A stretch of 64,000 nt of DNA from Psettodes erumei (Eukaryota; Chordata; Actinopteri; Pleuronectiformes; Psettodidae): NCBI GenBank assembly GCA_016785225.1, contig JAFBJZ010000660.1, forward strand, positions 4,277,001-4,341,000. The letters run 5' to 3'. Positions within the stretch are counted from its first letter, which is position 1. The number at the start of each line of letters is the position of its first letter. Positions 26,301 through 36,700 of this stretch are shown here, one piece after another. The notes under the pieces are model-generated. The model was not told the DNA's origin, did no database searches, and saw nothing but the letters and a program-made list of their open reading frames with translations. Position numbers and translations under genes: made by a program.

Positions 26301-29300
26301 AGGATATAACAGTTTGACAAGGTGATTAAACTTTGGATAGGTCTTCTCCTACTGCAGTGTAGACTGGATATGAAATGAAATATTCTTTTTTGGAGTGATT
26401 ATATTTAATACGAATGATTAATATAAAAAATCTGTACAGTTTCAAAGTGTTAATTATCTTATATTGTAAATCTCTAGCAGTAGATACTCCAAGTGCATAT
26501 GTGAGTGTGTTAATTATATAATCTGTTTCCTTGCTCCCAGGGTCTACCTGGATTGGCAGGAAATGCAGGCCTGGATGGACAAAAGGTAACAAGTTCACAG
26601 ATGTGCAAAAGAAACTTGGATCTGTGATTTGCTTATTCTTTTTGATTGTTTGACTGACACGAATTTTCTTTAAGGGGGAAATGGGTCTGCCTGGACCGAG
26701 GGGCTTCAAAGGATCGACCGGACTGCCTGTAAGTTACCAATTGTCAGGCTGTTTGTGCATAATATTGGTGCACACCACTGTGCTAATATTGAATCTGAAG
26801 TGTTACTACAACAATTTCTTTCCTCTCCTGCAGGGTGAGATTGGGTTACCTGGTGCACCTGGTTTAAAAGGACCAATTGGACCAAAGGTAATCATTTGTG
26901 CCTATTAGGAAAATCCCTTTGAGCTTCTTTAGACTGCTGTATTGTTACTGATAGCACAGCTACGATGAGGTGAGCAGGGACAAACATCAAAAAGATTTAA
27001 TACAGCCTTTGAAAAGGATAAACTATGCACTATTTAAGTTTATCCCTCTCTATATCCCAAGGGCTGTGACGCAGAAAAGTCAATACTGGAGATCAATATA
27101 TACAAACTTCAGGTTGAGCCATGTTATGATTTGAGCGGACTCTAAGCACAGTGTTGTACAGTGCAAACCCAAACCCTAGAAGTCCAGCCTATACAAAACA
27201 TGCTGCAGCGCAATGTCATGAGTTTGGATAATGTTACATCTTTGAAGCATTCTTGAAATGCATAGGCAAGCAGCTGCCTTACATGTGTTGTTTTGTCACT
27301 GTTTTTCTATGATACACTTAAAAAAGTGACAACCTCTTGGCTACACCGGCAGTGCTAAATTAAGCCATGATTCTGTCCCACTGCTTTCGTCAGTGGAACT
27401 TTAGTGGAAATGTAAGCAGTTTGGGCTTTTCTGGTCTGGACGTTCTGTCTCCTGATCACTTTTCATTTGCTGATCTGCCTTTAACAAGCCAATGCGTATT
27501 GGTAAATGGCACACAAGTGAAAACCTAGTTTATGGACAGGCAGGCAATACTTTGATTTTATGGCCGAGCTTCAGACTGCAATTACTTAGGCTTGTTCAAC
27601 TGGAAAAGAAAGCATTAGACCAGATGCAAAACATCGAGCTGCAATATACCAAAACTTCTTGAAAAACATAAACATAAACTACTGCAGGCATCAACGAAAA
27701 TCAATTATGATAAGAAAGTGAAAATACCAACTTCACTGTAGTCATGGTTATGATGTGAATAGGATGTTACTACATTGCATATTTTCTGTAACATAATACA
27801 TGTTTTATTTCTTATTCAAGGGGAATAAGGGTGAAAGTGGAAGTCCTGGCATACAGGGAACACCAGGGCCTGTGGTATGTCTCCTTTTAGATAATCCAAT
27901 ACTAATCAGTTGGCTTTATCTCTGGCTTAAACATGGGCAGCATTAGTTTAACCACAATGCAGCAACATATTTTGGGGTATTATATGTCTAGTAGTATATA
28001 AAAAAGTTCGTTCTAGTTTTACTGATTGGTGTTTAAATGAATGCTTTTAAAGGGGAGTGCAGGGGAACCAGGAAGAGCAGGGCAGCCGGGGCACCCGGGC
28101 ATGCCAGGCCTAAAGGGCGGCAAGGTATTTCCAATGTGATTTATATTTCTGCCAGTTTTGCCATTATGCCCTTTCTCTCCTTGATTTATGCAATTGAAAC
28201 CTTTAAAGATATGTGATTTATGATAATAAAAAATCCATTCATTTGTTTTCGTTTGCTGTTCAAGGTTAACCTAGTCTGGTCAAATAGAAAATTTACAGCA
28301 TGCCCACTGATATTTAGTTATAAACGTGACTCACCTACCATGCCAGCAACCAACTTACATCACAACCACTTTTATATATTTTTTTTACAAGTCATTTGGA
28401 ACTTGTGGTTGGTTTCCTGCTGTCATCTGCAAAATTATAAACCATGTCTTTTTTTCTCCAGGGACAAAGGGGAAATCCAGGTGAAAGAGGAGAGAGGGTA
28501 AGACTCGATACAAAGCCTACACTGCCATCAAACCTTGATTAGTCGGATGAGCAGATCATTCAATGATCTTACTGACCTCTTTAATGCTAATCTAAAATAA
28601 TAACTCATATTAAGAGGTTCAGAGCACATCTCCTGCTTTAAATAAACATGAGTTTCACTTATCACCACAGAGTGTTGGATTAAGGTTGACTTGGATTTGG
28701 AAATCAATTGTGTCAGCTATATTTGGTCTTCTGGAAATATAAGTGGACATTTGCTGTTCTGCTGACTTACATCATGGTTTTCCCCATTATGCTTCGGGGG
28801 ATCAATTTCATGTCATAAAAACAAAATCAACTCTGCAATTAAGTATAATAATATTTATGTAATCATATGTAATGACTGTTAATGTGCCACACTAAAGCCA
28901 ATTTAACACCCAAAAATGTTAATAATATACATCGAAGATCATGTTTTATGGATGTTTTATCCTCACAGCACAGTGCTGCACATACAGTACAAACCAGTGC
29001 CTGAAACACTGATTTCACCTACCATTGTGATGGTAATCTAATGATTTTTTCAGGGGTTGAACGGTGAAAAAGGAGAGCATGGCCGGCCAGGGGACCATGT
29101 GAGTTTCTTTCGAGCAGCTTTCTATATTCTCTATAATGTTTTTGTTTGGTTTTAATGATTTGAATGCTTCTAGTTTCTAGTTTCAGAAATTCTTTTGAAA
29201 CACGAGATAAGATATTCCTTTATTAGTCCCACAGTGGGGAAATTTGCAAACATGTCTCATGGTCCAAGGTACTGAATTAGTGAGATTCAACTGAACATGG

Positions 29301-31118
29301 GCAATAAAAATTCATTATCAAAGATTTTCTTACCTCCACCAAGGATGTTATCTGTCTTTTAATTTGCTCAGCAGCACAATACCTAAAACTAGTAAATGGA
29401 TCTCAGTGGAATTTGCTGGGAAAATTAGTCCTGGGCCAGGGAAGAAATAACTTTTTAAGAGTCTTGAGGGTTGTCAGTGTCACCATGTGGCCATTTATAA
29501 AGATTTTTTTTCACTTAAGAAGCAAAATTTTTTGTTTCCTGGATTCCTAGTTCCAGTAATCTATCCATAAAGGCCACACCCACTTCCTGTGACCAATATG
29601 TTCATTTTTTCCATTTTAAATGCAAACATTTTCATTATAACTTGTGCAAATGTTATCCTTTCCTCACCAAATTGATACAAATTTGTATTTGTATTTGTGA
29701 GCGATGCTCCATTCACTCTTATGACTTCTGGCTGCTTGGCCTACTTGTGACATAAACTAAAATAAACTAAATCATTGGTCATAACTCAGCAGTCATAATT
29801 CTTTAAAAAAAAAAAAAAAGTCATACAAGAATGACAATGAATGCCTGTCACTGTACTCTAGGCTTTCTACTGTCATTTTAAATCATTTATTCTGACTTTG
29901 ACTGACAGGGTTCCACTGGTCCAATGGGAGGAAAAGGAGAGGTATGTCAAGCTGAATGTATTGATTGCTTTTTTTTCTATTCACCATTAATCATCAAAAG
30001 TATTGCTAACACTTGGCTTGTGTTTTGCCAGAAAGGGACAGCAGGGGATCCGGGGCAGAGAGGTCAAGACGGTCAAGTGGGACGGCCTGGACAGCCGGGT
30101 CAGTTGGGTCCACCTGGCCCCCGAGGGCTGCAGGGGGACACTGGTCCACCTGGCCCACCTGGACCTGAAGGAAGATTTGTATGTGTGATGCACATTGTGC
30201 TAACGACTTTACTGTTTCTAAAACTGACCAGCATAACTGAGTAGATATTCACTGTAGAAATGTACAATCTATTACTTTATTACAGGCAAGTGAAATTTCT
30301 GACAGTCACATTCGGCAGATTTGCAGAGACATTCTTCAGAGTGAGTATGAGTAGTACTATGGATGCGTTCATGTGTGTTTTCATGTTTCACACATTTGAA
30401 AACTTTTCATTCTCAATCATCCCAGCTGAGCTTCCTCTATTGTTGCTGAGCAACCAGCAGAGTAGCTGCTCCAGATGCCAAAGCCGACCTGGATCTCCTG
30501 GTCCTCCAGGTCCAGCTGGGCCCGAGGGTCTCAGGGGCCTTCCTGGACTTAGTGGGTCCAGAGGACAGCCAGGCCACCCGGGTCAGCGAGGGCCCCCTGG
30601 TATTAATGGGCTTAACGGTAAAAGCAGCATCAAGTCAACAGTACGTTATTATAACTATATTGTGTGATGCTCTGACAGGAACACTTGCTTTTGCAGGAGA
30701 ACCCGGTTTCAAGGGTGACAAGGGGAACCCTGGTCGAACCATGGTTGGAGACCAAGGACCACCTGGGCCTCCAGGTAAACTGTGACTATCATTCAATTTA
30801 TTTACAGAAGACCACGTGAAGCTAATTTGATTAGGTACTTTTACAAAAATATATATATATTTATCACCTATTACTACTGTGCAGTTTTCCTCTGAACTGA
30901 TCATGGCTTAGATTTTTTTTACCTCCACAGGTCCAATGGGTCCCCAGGGGTACAGTAAACCAGGTCCTCCAGGTAAGCCTGGAACCCCTGGTCTAAATGG
31001 AGCAGAGGGTAAAAATGGTAATCCTGGCATCCCTGGCCAGCCTGGGGTGTGTGATCCATCCATGTGCTATGGTAGCATGATGAGGCGGGATCCATACAGC
31101 AAAGGGCCCAACTATTGA
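14257..31118 (+). CDS. col21a1: Collagen alpha-1(XXI) chain, complete
   Basis: Twenty-eight coding exons join in frame to 959 residues; human COL21A1 has 957. Exons: 14257-14353, 14546-15106, 15305-15470, 15545-15773, 15935-16105, 17411-17488, 18390-18473, 19663-19725, 20154-20207, 20316-20369, 20461-20514, 24417-24470, 24565-24618, 24706-24759, 25153-25206, 26541-26585, 26675-26728, 26834-26887, 27821-27874, 28053-28124, 28462-28497, 29054-29098, 29909-29941, 30032-30178, 30286-30340, 30426-30617, 30697-30774, 30931-31118. All introns are GT-AG. The chain is a secreted FACIT collagen of the extracellular matrix. Domain order: signal peptide, vWA (about 39-215), TSPN/laminin-G (about 220-434), main helix (about 454-789), NC2 with a C-x2-C pair, second helix, then the tail CDPSMC to GPNY. 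Helix exons are mostly 54, 45, 63, 72 or 36 nt, the collagen 9-nt pattern. The start ATG follows a UTR acceptor; Met8 is an alternative start. I recognise the family with high certainty from the vWA, TSPN and C-terminal blocks. Confidence 0.96.
14546..15106 (+). other. col21a1: col21a1 exon: von Willebrand factor A domain
   Basis: One 561-nt exon encodes a whole vWA domain. The metal-ion-dependent adhesion site is intact: DGSWS (Asp46, Ser48, Ser50), the threonine of GGNTRTGTA and the aspartate of VLTDGKSQD. vWA domains bind matrix or cell-surface ligands through a divalent cation. The domain closes with IRQKLC, as in human COL21A1. Confidence 0.95.
15305..17488 (+). other. col21a1: col21a1 exons: thrombospondin N-terminal-like (laminin-G) domain
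   Basis: Four exons (15305-15470, 15545-15773, 15935-16105, 17411-17488) encode about 215 residues. Signature strings are DLSEATRNLFPDGLPPSYVF, WDLWRIQTPDG, DEKWHQLRLLVTEEDVTLYV and IYCDPEQNNRETACEIPG, all close to human COL21A1. This TSPN fold is shared by FACIT collagens. Introns at 16106-17410 and 17489-18389 hold nothing I recognise. Confidence 0.93.
20515..24416. other. Long col21a1 intron (3.9 kb)
   Basis: AT-rich intron without a recognisable exon or complete mobile element. It contains an open frame of 143 codons on the minus strand (22620-23051) that I cannot assign; see findings. Confidence 0.6.
25207..27820. other. col21a1 introns around exons 26541-26887
   Basis: The introns 25207-26540 and 26888-27820 show only AT-rich DNA, including a poly-A run near 26086-26100. 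No exon-like Gly-X-Y segment with splice sites was found besides the three annotated ones. Confidence 0.55.
29203..29250. repeat. Teleost interspersed repeat fragment ('fire' of TTTATTAGTCCCAC type)
   Basis: The string CCTTTATTAGTCCCACAGTG followed by GGGAAATTTGCA is almost the fish repeat motif 'ctttattagtcccacaatggggaaattt' that I remember as very abundant in teleosts. It lies in a col21a1 intron and is one of the clearer pointers to a fish genome. Confidence 0.6.
29332..29450. repeat. LINE-like repeat fragment
   Basis: TACCTCCACCAAGGATGTTA opens the segment and CTGGGCCAGGGAAGAAATAA closes it. The pair matches a common teleost LINE-derived repeat ('cctccaccaaggaggtta ... gggccaaggaagaa'). 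Related fragments lie at 55082-55200 and 59010-59170. Family name not certain. Confidence 0.5.
30286..31118 (+). other. col21a1: col21a1 exons: NC2, C-terminal helix and tail
   Basis: Exons 30286-30340 and 30426-30617 carry the NC2 region (ISDSHIRQICRDILQ, then SSCSRCQS), which in FACITs helps trimer assembly. The last helix has the usual two FACIT breaks (GRTMVG and GYSKPG). The chain ends with CDPSMC and RRDPYSKGPNY and a TGA at 31116-31118. Human COL21A1 ends with the same kind of motif. Confidence 0.95.
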
Positions 31119-31560
31119 TGTAATGCAGCACCACTGCAGGCACCAGTCTAGAGCTGATTTGGAACAAACAGCCAATCTCAGGAAGATCTCATCTTTACAG
31201 TTTCTCTCTGTCTTGGAAACAAAGCGGACCTCTTGTAACACCTTTTATGTGATCTCAGACAGTCAATACAACTAGATCCTGTCATGTTTTCTCTATTCGT
31301 ATTTTGTATTATTATACAGATGTCTTTAAAATCTTGATTGCGATTAGATAATTCATATTTGGCTCTATTTAATACCGCTCATCTGATCACCTCAAACTCA
31401 TTTACTCAATCTATGTCTGGGTCTCCCTTTGGGCAGTATGGCTGGTACATTTTCCTATATTGCCCTCTGGTGTTGCTTTGTTGCATGTCACTGTCTAAAA
31501 TTTCACAGCACATTGAGTGGGTGCTATATGTTATATAAATATAAAATCATAAAAAATAAA
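31119..31560 (+). terminator. col21a1: col21a1 3' UTR and polyadenylation signal
   Basis: The 3' UTR starts after TGA at 31116-31118. AATAAA at 31555-31560 is the first plausible signal; ATTAAA at 32014-32019 is a later alternative. The exact end cannot be read from sequence. Confidence 0.5.
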
Positions 31561-32307
31561 AATAACTTCTATAATCTAGAAATTCCATGTTCAGTGATTT
31601 CACCATAAATTACATCAGGAATTGGCATGTTTCAGCATAAAACTGTATTTGATTTCCTGTAGCCGACTGTGAGCTGCTGTAAGCCTGTGTTCATCCAGTT
31701 TGACTGGATCCAAGATAAATTAATACTTCAAACCTATTACAAAGCTAGTTCATTCACGTGTCATTTTATTCCAATGAAGAAGTGGAATGTTTGAAGCTTC
31801 ACCATTGAAGGACAAGCTGACATTTTAGTTTGAGAATTTATGTCACATGTTCCCAAGGCTTACCTTTCATTACTGTAGCAGGTATTTTATTGTTATTTAT
31901 AAAAGAGTCCTAACTGTGTATTTCAGCAGTGACATGTCTTTAAGCACCTTTTGTAATTTTATTTTGTGTTAAGGTGACATTTGTATGACTTTTTTTTTTT
32001 TATTTTTACTAGAATTAAAATATCTTCATGATTTGTGAACTTAGTTTGTCCTCTGCCTTTGGCTCAAAGTTTCAGGTTTATTTCAGGACTCCATCACATC
32101 ATCAGTCTCATCTTTCTCTTGGAAATTTTGGGTGTGTTGTGTGCTGCGAGATGATGTTTCCACTTTGACTGCAGACAGAAAGGATGAAGTGTGATGGCTA
32201 TGGAACAAAAAAAGGAGAGAGAGGGAGAGAGAGATCATCACCTGGTGCTCCCACTATGGACACAGCATTAGGAAACTTGGACACAAGTGCAGAAAGCTTC
32301 TGTGGGC

Positions 32308-32308
<1 letters not shown>

Positions 32309-32351
<43 letters not shown>

Positions 32352-32357
32352 CGCGCG
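32309..32357. repeat. (GT)n(GC)n microsatellite
   Basis: About 35 bases of GT repeat run directly into about 14 bases of CG repeat. The alternating purine-pyrimidine tract is the strongest kind of Z-DNA-forming sequence. It lies 1.35 kb before the bmp5 start codon. Open frames of HTHTH or VCVCV type over it are artefacts. Confidence 0.95.
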
Positions 32358-33548
32358 TGCATGTGTGATGGGGAACAGAAATCTAATTTCAAGTGTTATG
32401 GGTTTGTACACTAGATGGCGCTATGTGGCAGTACACTGCATGTTCAGGAGTCACTTTACCTCAGCAGGAGCTTCTTTTTTCATTTTGGACAGCAGCCACC
32501 CATCACATGGAAACCTTTGACTATTTATGTTTTTAATTATCCAAGCATATTCACTTACATACAATTTACTCAATGCTCCTGTGAGAATGGAGCTTTCTGA
32601 ATTAAGCTCTTTGCCTTAAATGAGCTTTTCCATACTCAAAGTAAGTTTGTGCTCTTTAGGGAATTCATATAATTATGAAGATGCATTGCACAATAAAGAA
32701 ACATGCAGTGGCTCTGTGATTCCTAATACTGAATTTACAGAGGGCTATCCTTATCATTCTTTGTGGTATTTTTTAATCTCTTCCCTCGTCTGCTCCTATA
32801 TAAGAATTATGCTTGTACTGAAGTATCCTTTTATGTGCGGCACATCACAAGGTGGCCCACTGGTTTGTTGGTGTCTTTAATGAAATATACTTTTACAGCA
32901 TCCCAGGGGATCATGTTTAAGACCAGTATAAAAAACAAACAAAAAACCAAAAAACACGATCCTTGTTGTTGTCCTTGAATGCAGCTGGATCCCCAAACAC
33001 GCGGGCTTCAGGACGTTGAGGTGATTAAAAGGCTCTGTCATTATTCTTTCACTCGTTAAGACGGGCTCTCGGATTTCAAGTGTCTCCTTTTACACTCCTG
33101 AGCCGCCACATTCATCATGGGACTGGACTGAGGTTTTATTGCGGCCGCTAGAGGTGGACGCAAAAACAAAAGTTGAGTGTGGGATGGGACTGAGAGTGCA
33201 ACTATAGCCCCAGTACACTCTCTCAGGGAAAAGAAAGAAAAAAGAAAATGCGAGCCGGGGCATGAGTCGAGAGCTCCTTTCTCTGTTCATTTTTTTAAAC
33301 ATAGTTCATCACATTTCATCCTACTTCAAACTGCCGGGTTATTCCTCGACGTTATGGGCGTACCTCCGTGTTTTTTCTTCATCACAGTGGAGTAAGGTGA
33401 GGGACGGGGTCATAGCTCCATAAATACTTGGTGTGGCACAGACTCCGGATGGACCCTGGAGGAGTAAATACTACCAGAGGAACATCGTGCACGGGAGAGT
33501 ATCGGTGACTTTTTCCGCTGATCCTTCATTTGTTGAAGGGTTGACTGG

Positions 33549-33556
33549 TATAAAAG
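33549..33556 (+). promoter_or_regulatory. bmp5: Candidate TATA box of bmp5
   Basis: TATAAAAG in the context GGTATAAAAGCC lies 148 bases before the bmp5 ATG. If used, transcription would begin near 33580 and give a 5' UTR of about 125 bases. The DNA from 33000 to 33560 is less AT-rich than its surroundings and includes a GCGGCCGC site near 33141, so an upstream start with a longer UTR is also possible. Confidence 0.4.
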
Positions 33557-33703
33557 CCTCCTCAGTTACCACCGGGAAGCTGTGGTGCTTCTGGTTAATA
33601 TGGAGACTCTATGATTCCCTATTGGCAGATATATAAATTGTTTTATTTTTCACAGAGTGCGATGTAGTTCAACCTCACATCCCATAGTGAGCTATTTGTG
33701 AAG

Positions 33704-36700
33704 ATGACAGCGCTTACACCTCTGAACAGTGCTGTGCTCGGACTTGCGTGGAGCTGTTTGAGTTTTCTGTCGTGCGCTCATTGCGGGCTAAGTGACAACC
33801 ATGTGCACTCCAGTTTTATTTACAGGAGATTGCGCAATCACGAACGCAGGGAGATCCAGAGAGAGATCCTCTCCATCCTGGGTCTGCCTCACCGCCCGAG
33901 GCCCTTCTCTCCCGGGAAGCAGGCGTCCTCAGCGCCGCTCTTCATGCTCGACCTGTACAACGCCATGGCGGTGGAGGAGGAGGAGGGGGCGCAGCAGGGC
34001 GCAGGGAAGGGTTTCGGTGCCAAGGCTCAAGGGCACTCCAGGAAGGGTTACTACAGCCCCCAGCATGCCGGGTACTCCCGTGTGGCGCAGCCGTACCGAG
34101 CGGCCCCTCTGTTGGGCCACAGCCCCGCACTCACCACAGCGCACGACACCAACTTTCTTAACGACGCCGACATGGTCATGAGTTTCGTCAATTTAGGTGA
34201 GTTGCTTTCATTAAAACAGACTTAATGAACGAATTCATCGAAATTAGATGCACCCGATTCCTAATGTCAGCAACATTTCAAAATCCACATATTTGAGAAG
34301 TAAATAATCGTCTGCAATTTTTTGGGATACTTTTTTCGTCACTTGGTGAAAAGTCTAATATTTTGCACGTTAGATGCAATTTACTTGACGATACACTGCA
34401 GACAAGGGAATATAGCCTGAGGACACACTCCAGCGTGAAAGCCATCCTTTAAAAGTTAGGCAGTCATAAGTGAATTAATGTATTCCTTGGCCTACCTGTT
34501 GTACTGCCCATGAATATATCAGCACAAAGAGTTATTTAATTTTGTCAAAATGATTTGACACGTAGATTTTGTTTAAATAATCATAACTTAATAAGGCAAC
34601 TCCTCTCTTGCTTTCGCTTGAACTTTTACATTTCAACGTGAATATGCCATCAGTGCATTTCGAGACATCAGTCATTATCTGGCCCCAGAGATGTTCAGCT
34701 GCTTTCGCCTCGTGTGAAATATATTGTATTTAACAGAATTAAGCAGAACATTTTGACCTTAACAGTTTATGCTGCCTTCTATTAAAAAGCAGCTGATGTG
34801 TATAGTGATTGTGTTTGTTCAGTAGCCGCGACCCTTAACCCTGCAGTTCAGAGCAACTTATCAGATGACTGTCTGACCTTGAGAAAATTGGTCTAAATTA
34901 TTTCCTGTTGTTAAAAGGGGAGCAATATTGACTGATGCCTGTATTTCTGCTGGTTCTGCCACTAATGGGAAGCAGTACCCCTATTCTTCTCATTTGTGTT
35001 CTTTGTGGCATGTATTGTTCTTTAATGAGAATTCAAATATGACACATATCCATGGAATCTCATTCAACATGGAATATGATGTACTATTGCAGAATCCGCA
35101 GTTAGTAATAAAACCTCACCATAAAACAAACTTCATATAATGCAAGCACTGTAGTGTTGAGGTTTTTATTTTTTTTTTAGCAAAACATGTAAAAGTAAAT
35201 TTTTGTAGACTTTCTTGTGAGTATAATCCCTCACCTTGGCCTGAGCCCATCTGTTTCCACTTACCCCTATACCAGGGCATGTACACTGTCAGCCTTGAGA
35301 GCTCTGCTCTCGTTCTGGGGACTGTCAGTGAAGTGTTCAATGGGGCTCTGTCTTTATTACAGTACACTCAAATATAGTTACTGACCTCCGCTGTTTTAGA
35401 AATGTCTACATGGGATCTCATGTGGTTTAATATGCCTATTGTGAGTATTAGAAAATATCAGATATGCACATGTGATTGCATGCAAGACAAGTAAAAAATG
35501 CAACCATGCAAACACACCAGTAATTTATTTAGTTTATTAACAAATTATGGATACCGAACAAGCTGAATCTAGTTAATATGCAACACATCAAGAATGCTTA
35601 CAGCTCAGCCTTACCAAGGAGTGAGGTCATTATTATTGAATCTTTAGCTATTTGAAAGTTCAGTGCTCCATGTTCTCAGTGGCACTTCTGCTTCAGATTA
35701 CTGCCTGTGGCTAATTTAATGGAACATGCTCAGTGGGTAAAAGTCAGACTTGACCTCTGACCTCTTTGCGCTAAGTAACCACAGGCATTCTCCCTCGATA
35801 AAATATCAGGGAAGTGCACTGCGTGATATCACTACGGATGTCAGAAAACTTCACTGATCTCAGCCCCGTGGGTTTTGACAGGAGTGTGAGACTCTTGGCG
35901 GCCCCTTTTTAATAGCATCAAAGTATCTTTCGTCAGCAGGTGATAATGTTGACAGATTTCAGCTCCTTAATGTGGTTATTGGAGTCATTTTATTGAGGGG
36001 ATTTATTTTTTAAACTCAAGCAGTACATATCTTTACTTTAATTCCATGCAGTAAAATATCTAATAACCCTAAAGTTAGTTAACAGTAGGTTAGGTGTTAG
36101 TAAATACTTCAAAAAAATTCAGGCCTGAAAAAAACATTACATTAAACATTAATCACATTAAACACGCGCTTTGTATGAAACGTACGGCAGGTCAGGATGA
36201 GGTCAGAAATGAAGTCGGAGTAGATGGTCACATAACACTGAGGAATCCTGTCTGGTCTTTTCTCTCACTTGAGGATCAGACCAAAGTGTCTTTAATTGAA
36301 ATCAGCCTGTTTTTCTTAACTGACAGCCCATTCATCATGGCAGGAGAATGCAGTTAGGCACACAGTAGAGGGCCTGTCTGGGAACTGCTACCTGTATTCA
36401 GTTGACTGATTTAATGAACTGGAAAGTGCTTTTGTTGGTAGTCAAAATGTTTGGATTGGACCTGGAATGTAAAAGAAGATGCAATAAATTACTCTTTTTC
36501 ATGTGCATTAATGCTGGCACACTTTGTCTTTTGAGCAGCACACGCAGCAGTTCAGGAGGTTAAGCTATATAATTTTTTGGAACATTGTGAGCTTCACTGC
36601 CAGTAAAAATGAACTTAATCTCAAAATGTTTTCTTTCCCAGTGGAGAAAGATAAAGATTTTTCTCACCAACGAAGACACTACAAGGAGTTCCGCTTTGAT

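Larger units (their letters stand above)
18390..30178 (+). other. col21a1: col21a1 exons: main triple-helical domain
   Basis: Eighteen short exons encode Gly-X-Y repeat after a CAC linker, from PPGAPGLPG to GPPGPEGRF. Nearly all begin with a glycine codon in phase 0. The 33-nt exon 29909-29941 ends mid-triplet (GE) and is completed by the lysine that opens the 147-nt exon at 30032. The same arrangement occurs in the upstream collagen (148-180 and 953-1099). Confidence 0.92.

Noticed and set aside
32184..32520. Open frames with HTHTH, ARARA or VCVCV runs
   Set aside because: Produced by the GT/GC microsatellite at 32309-32357.
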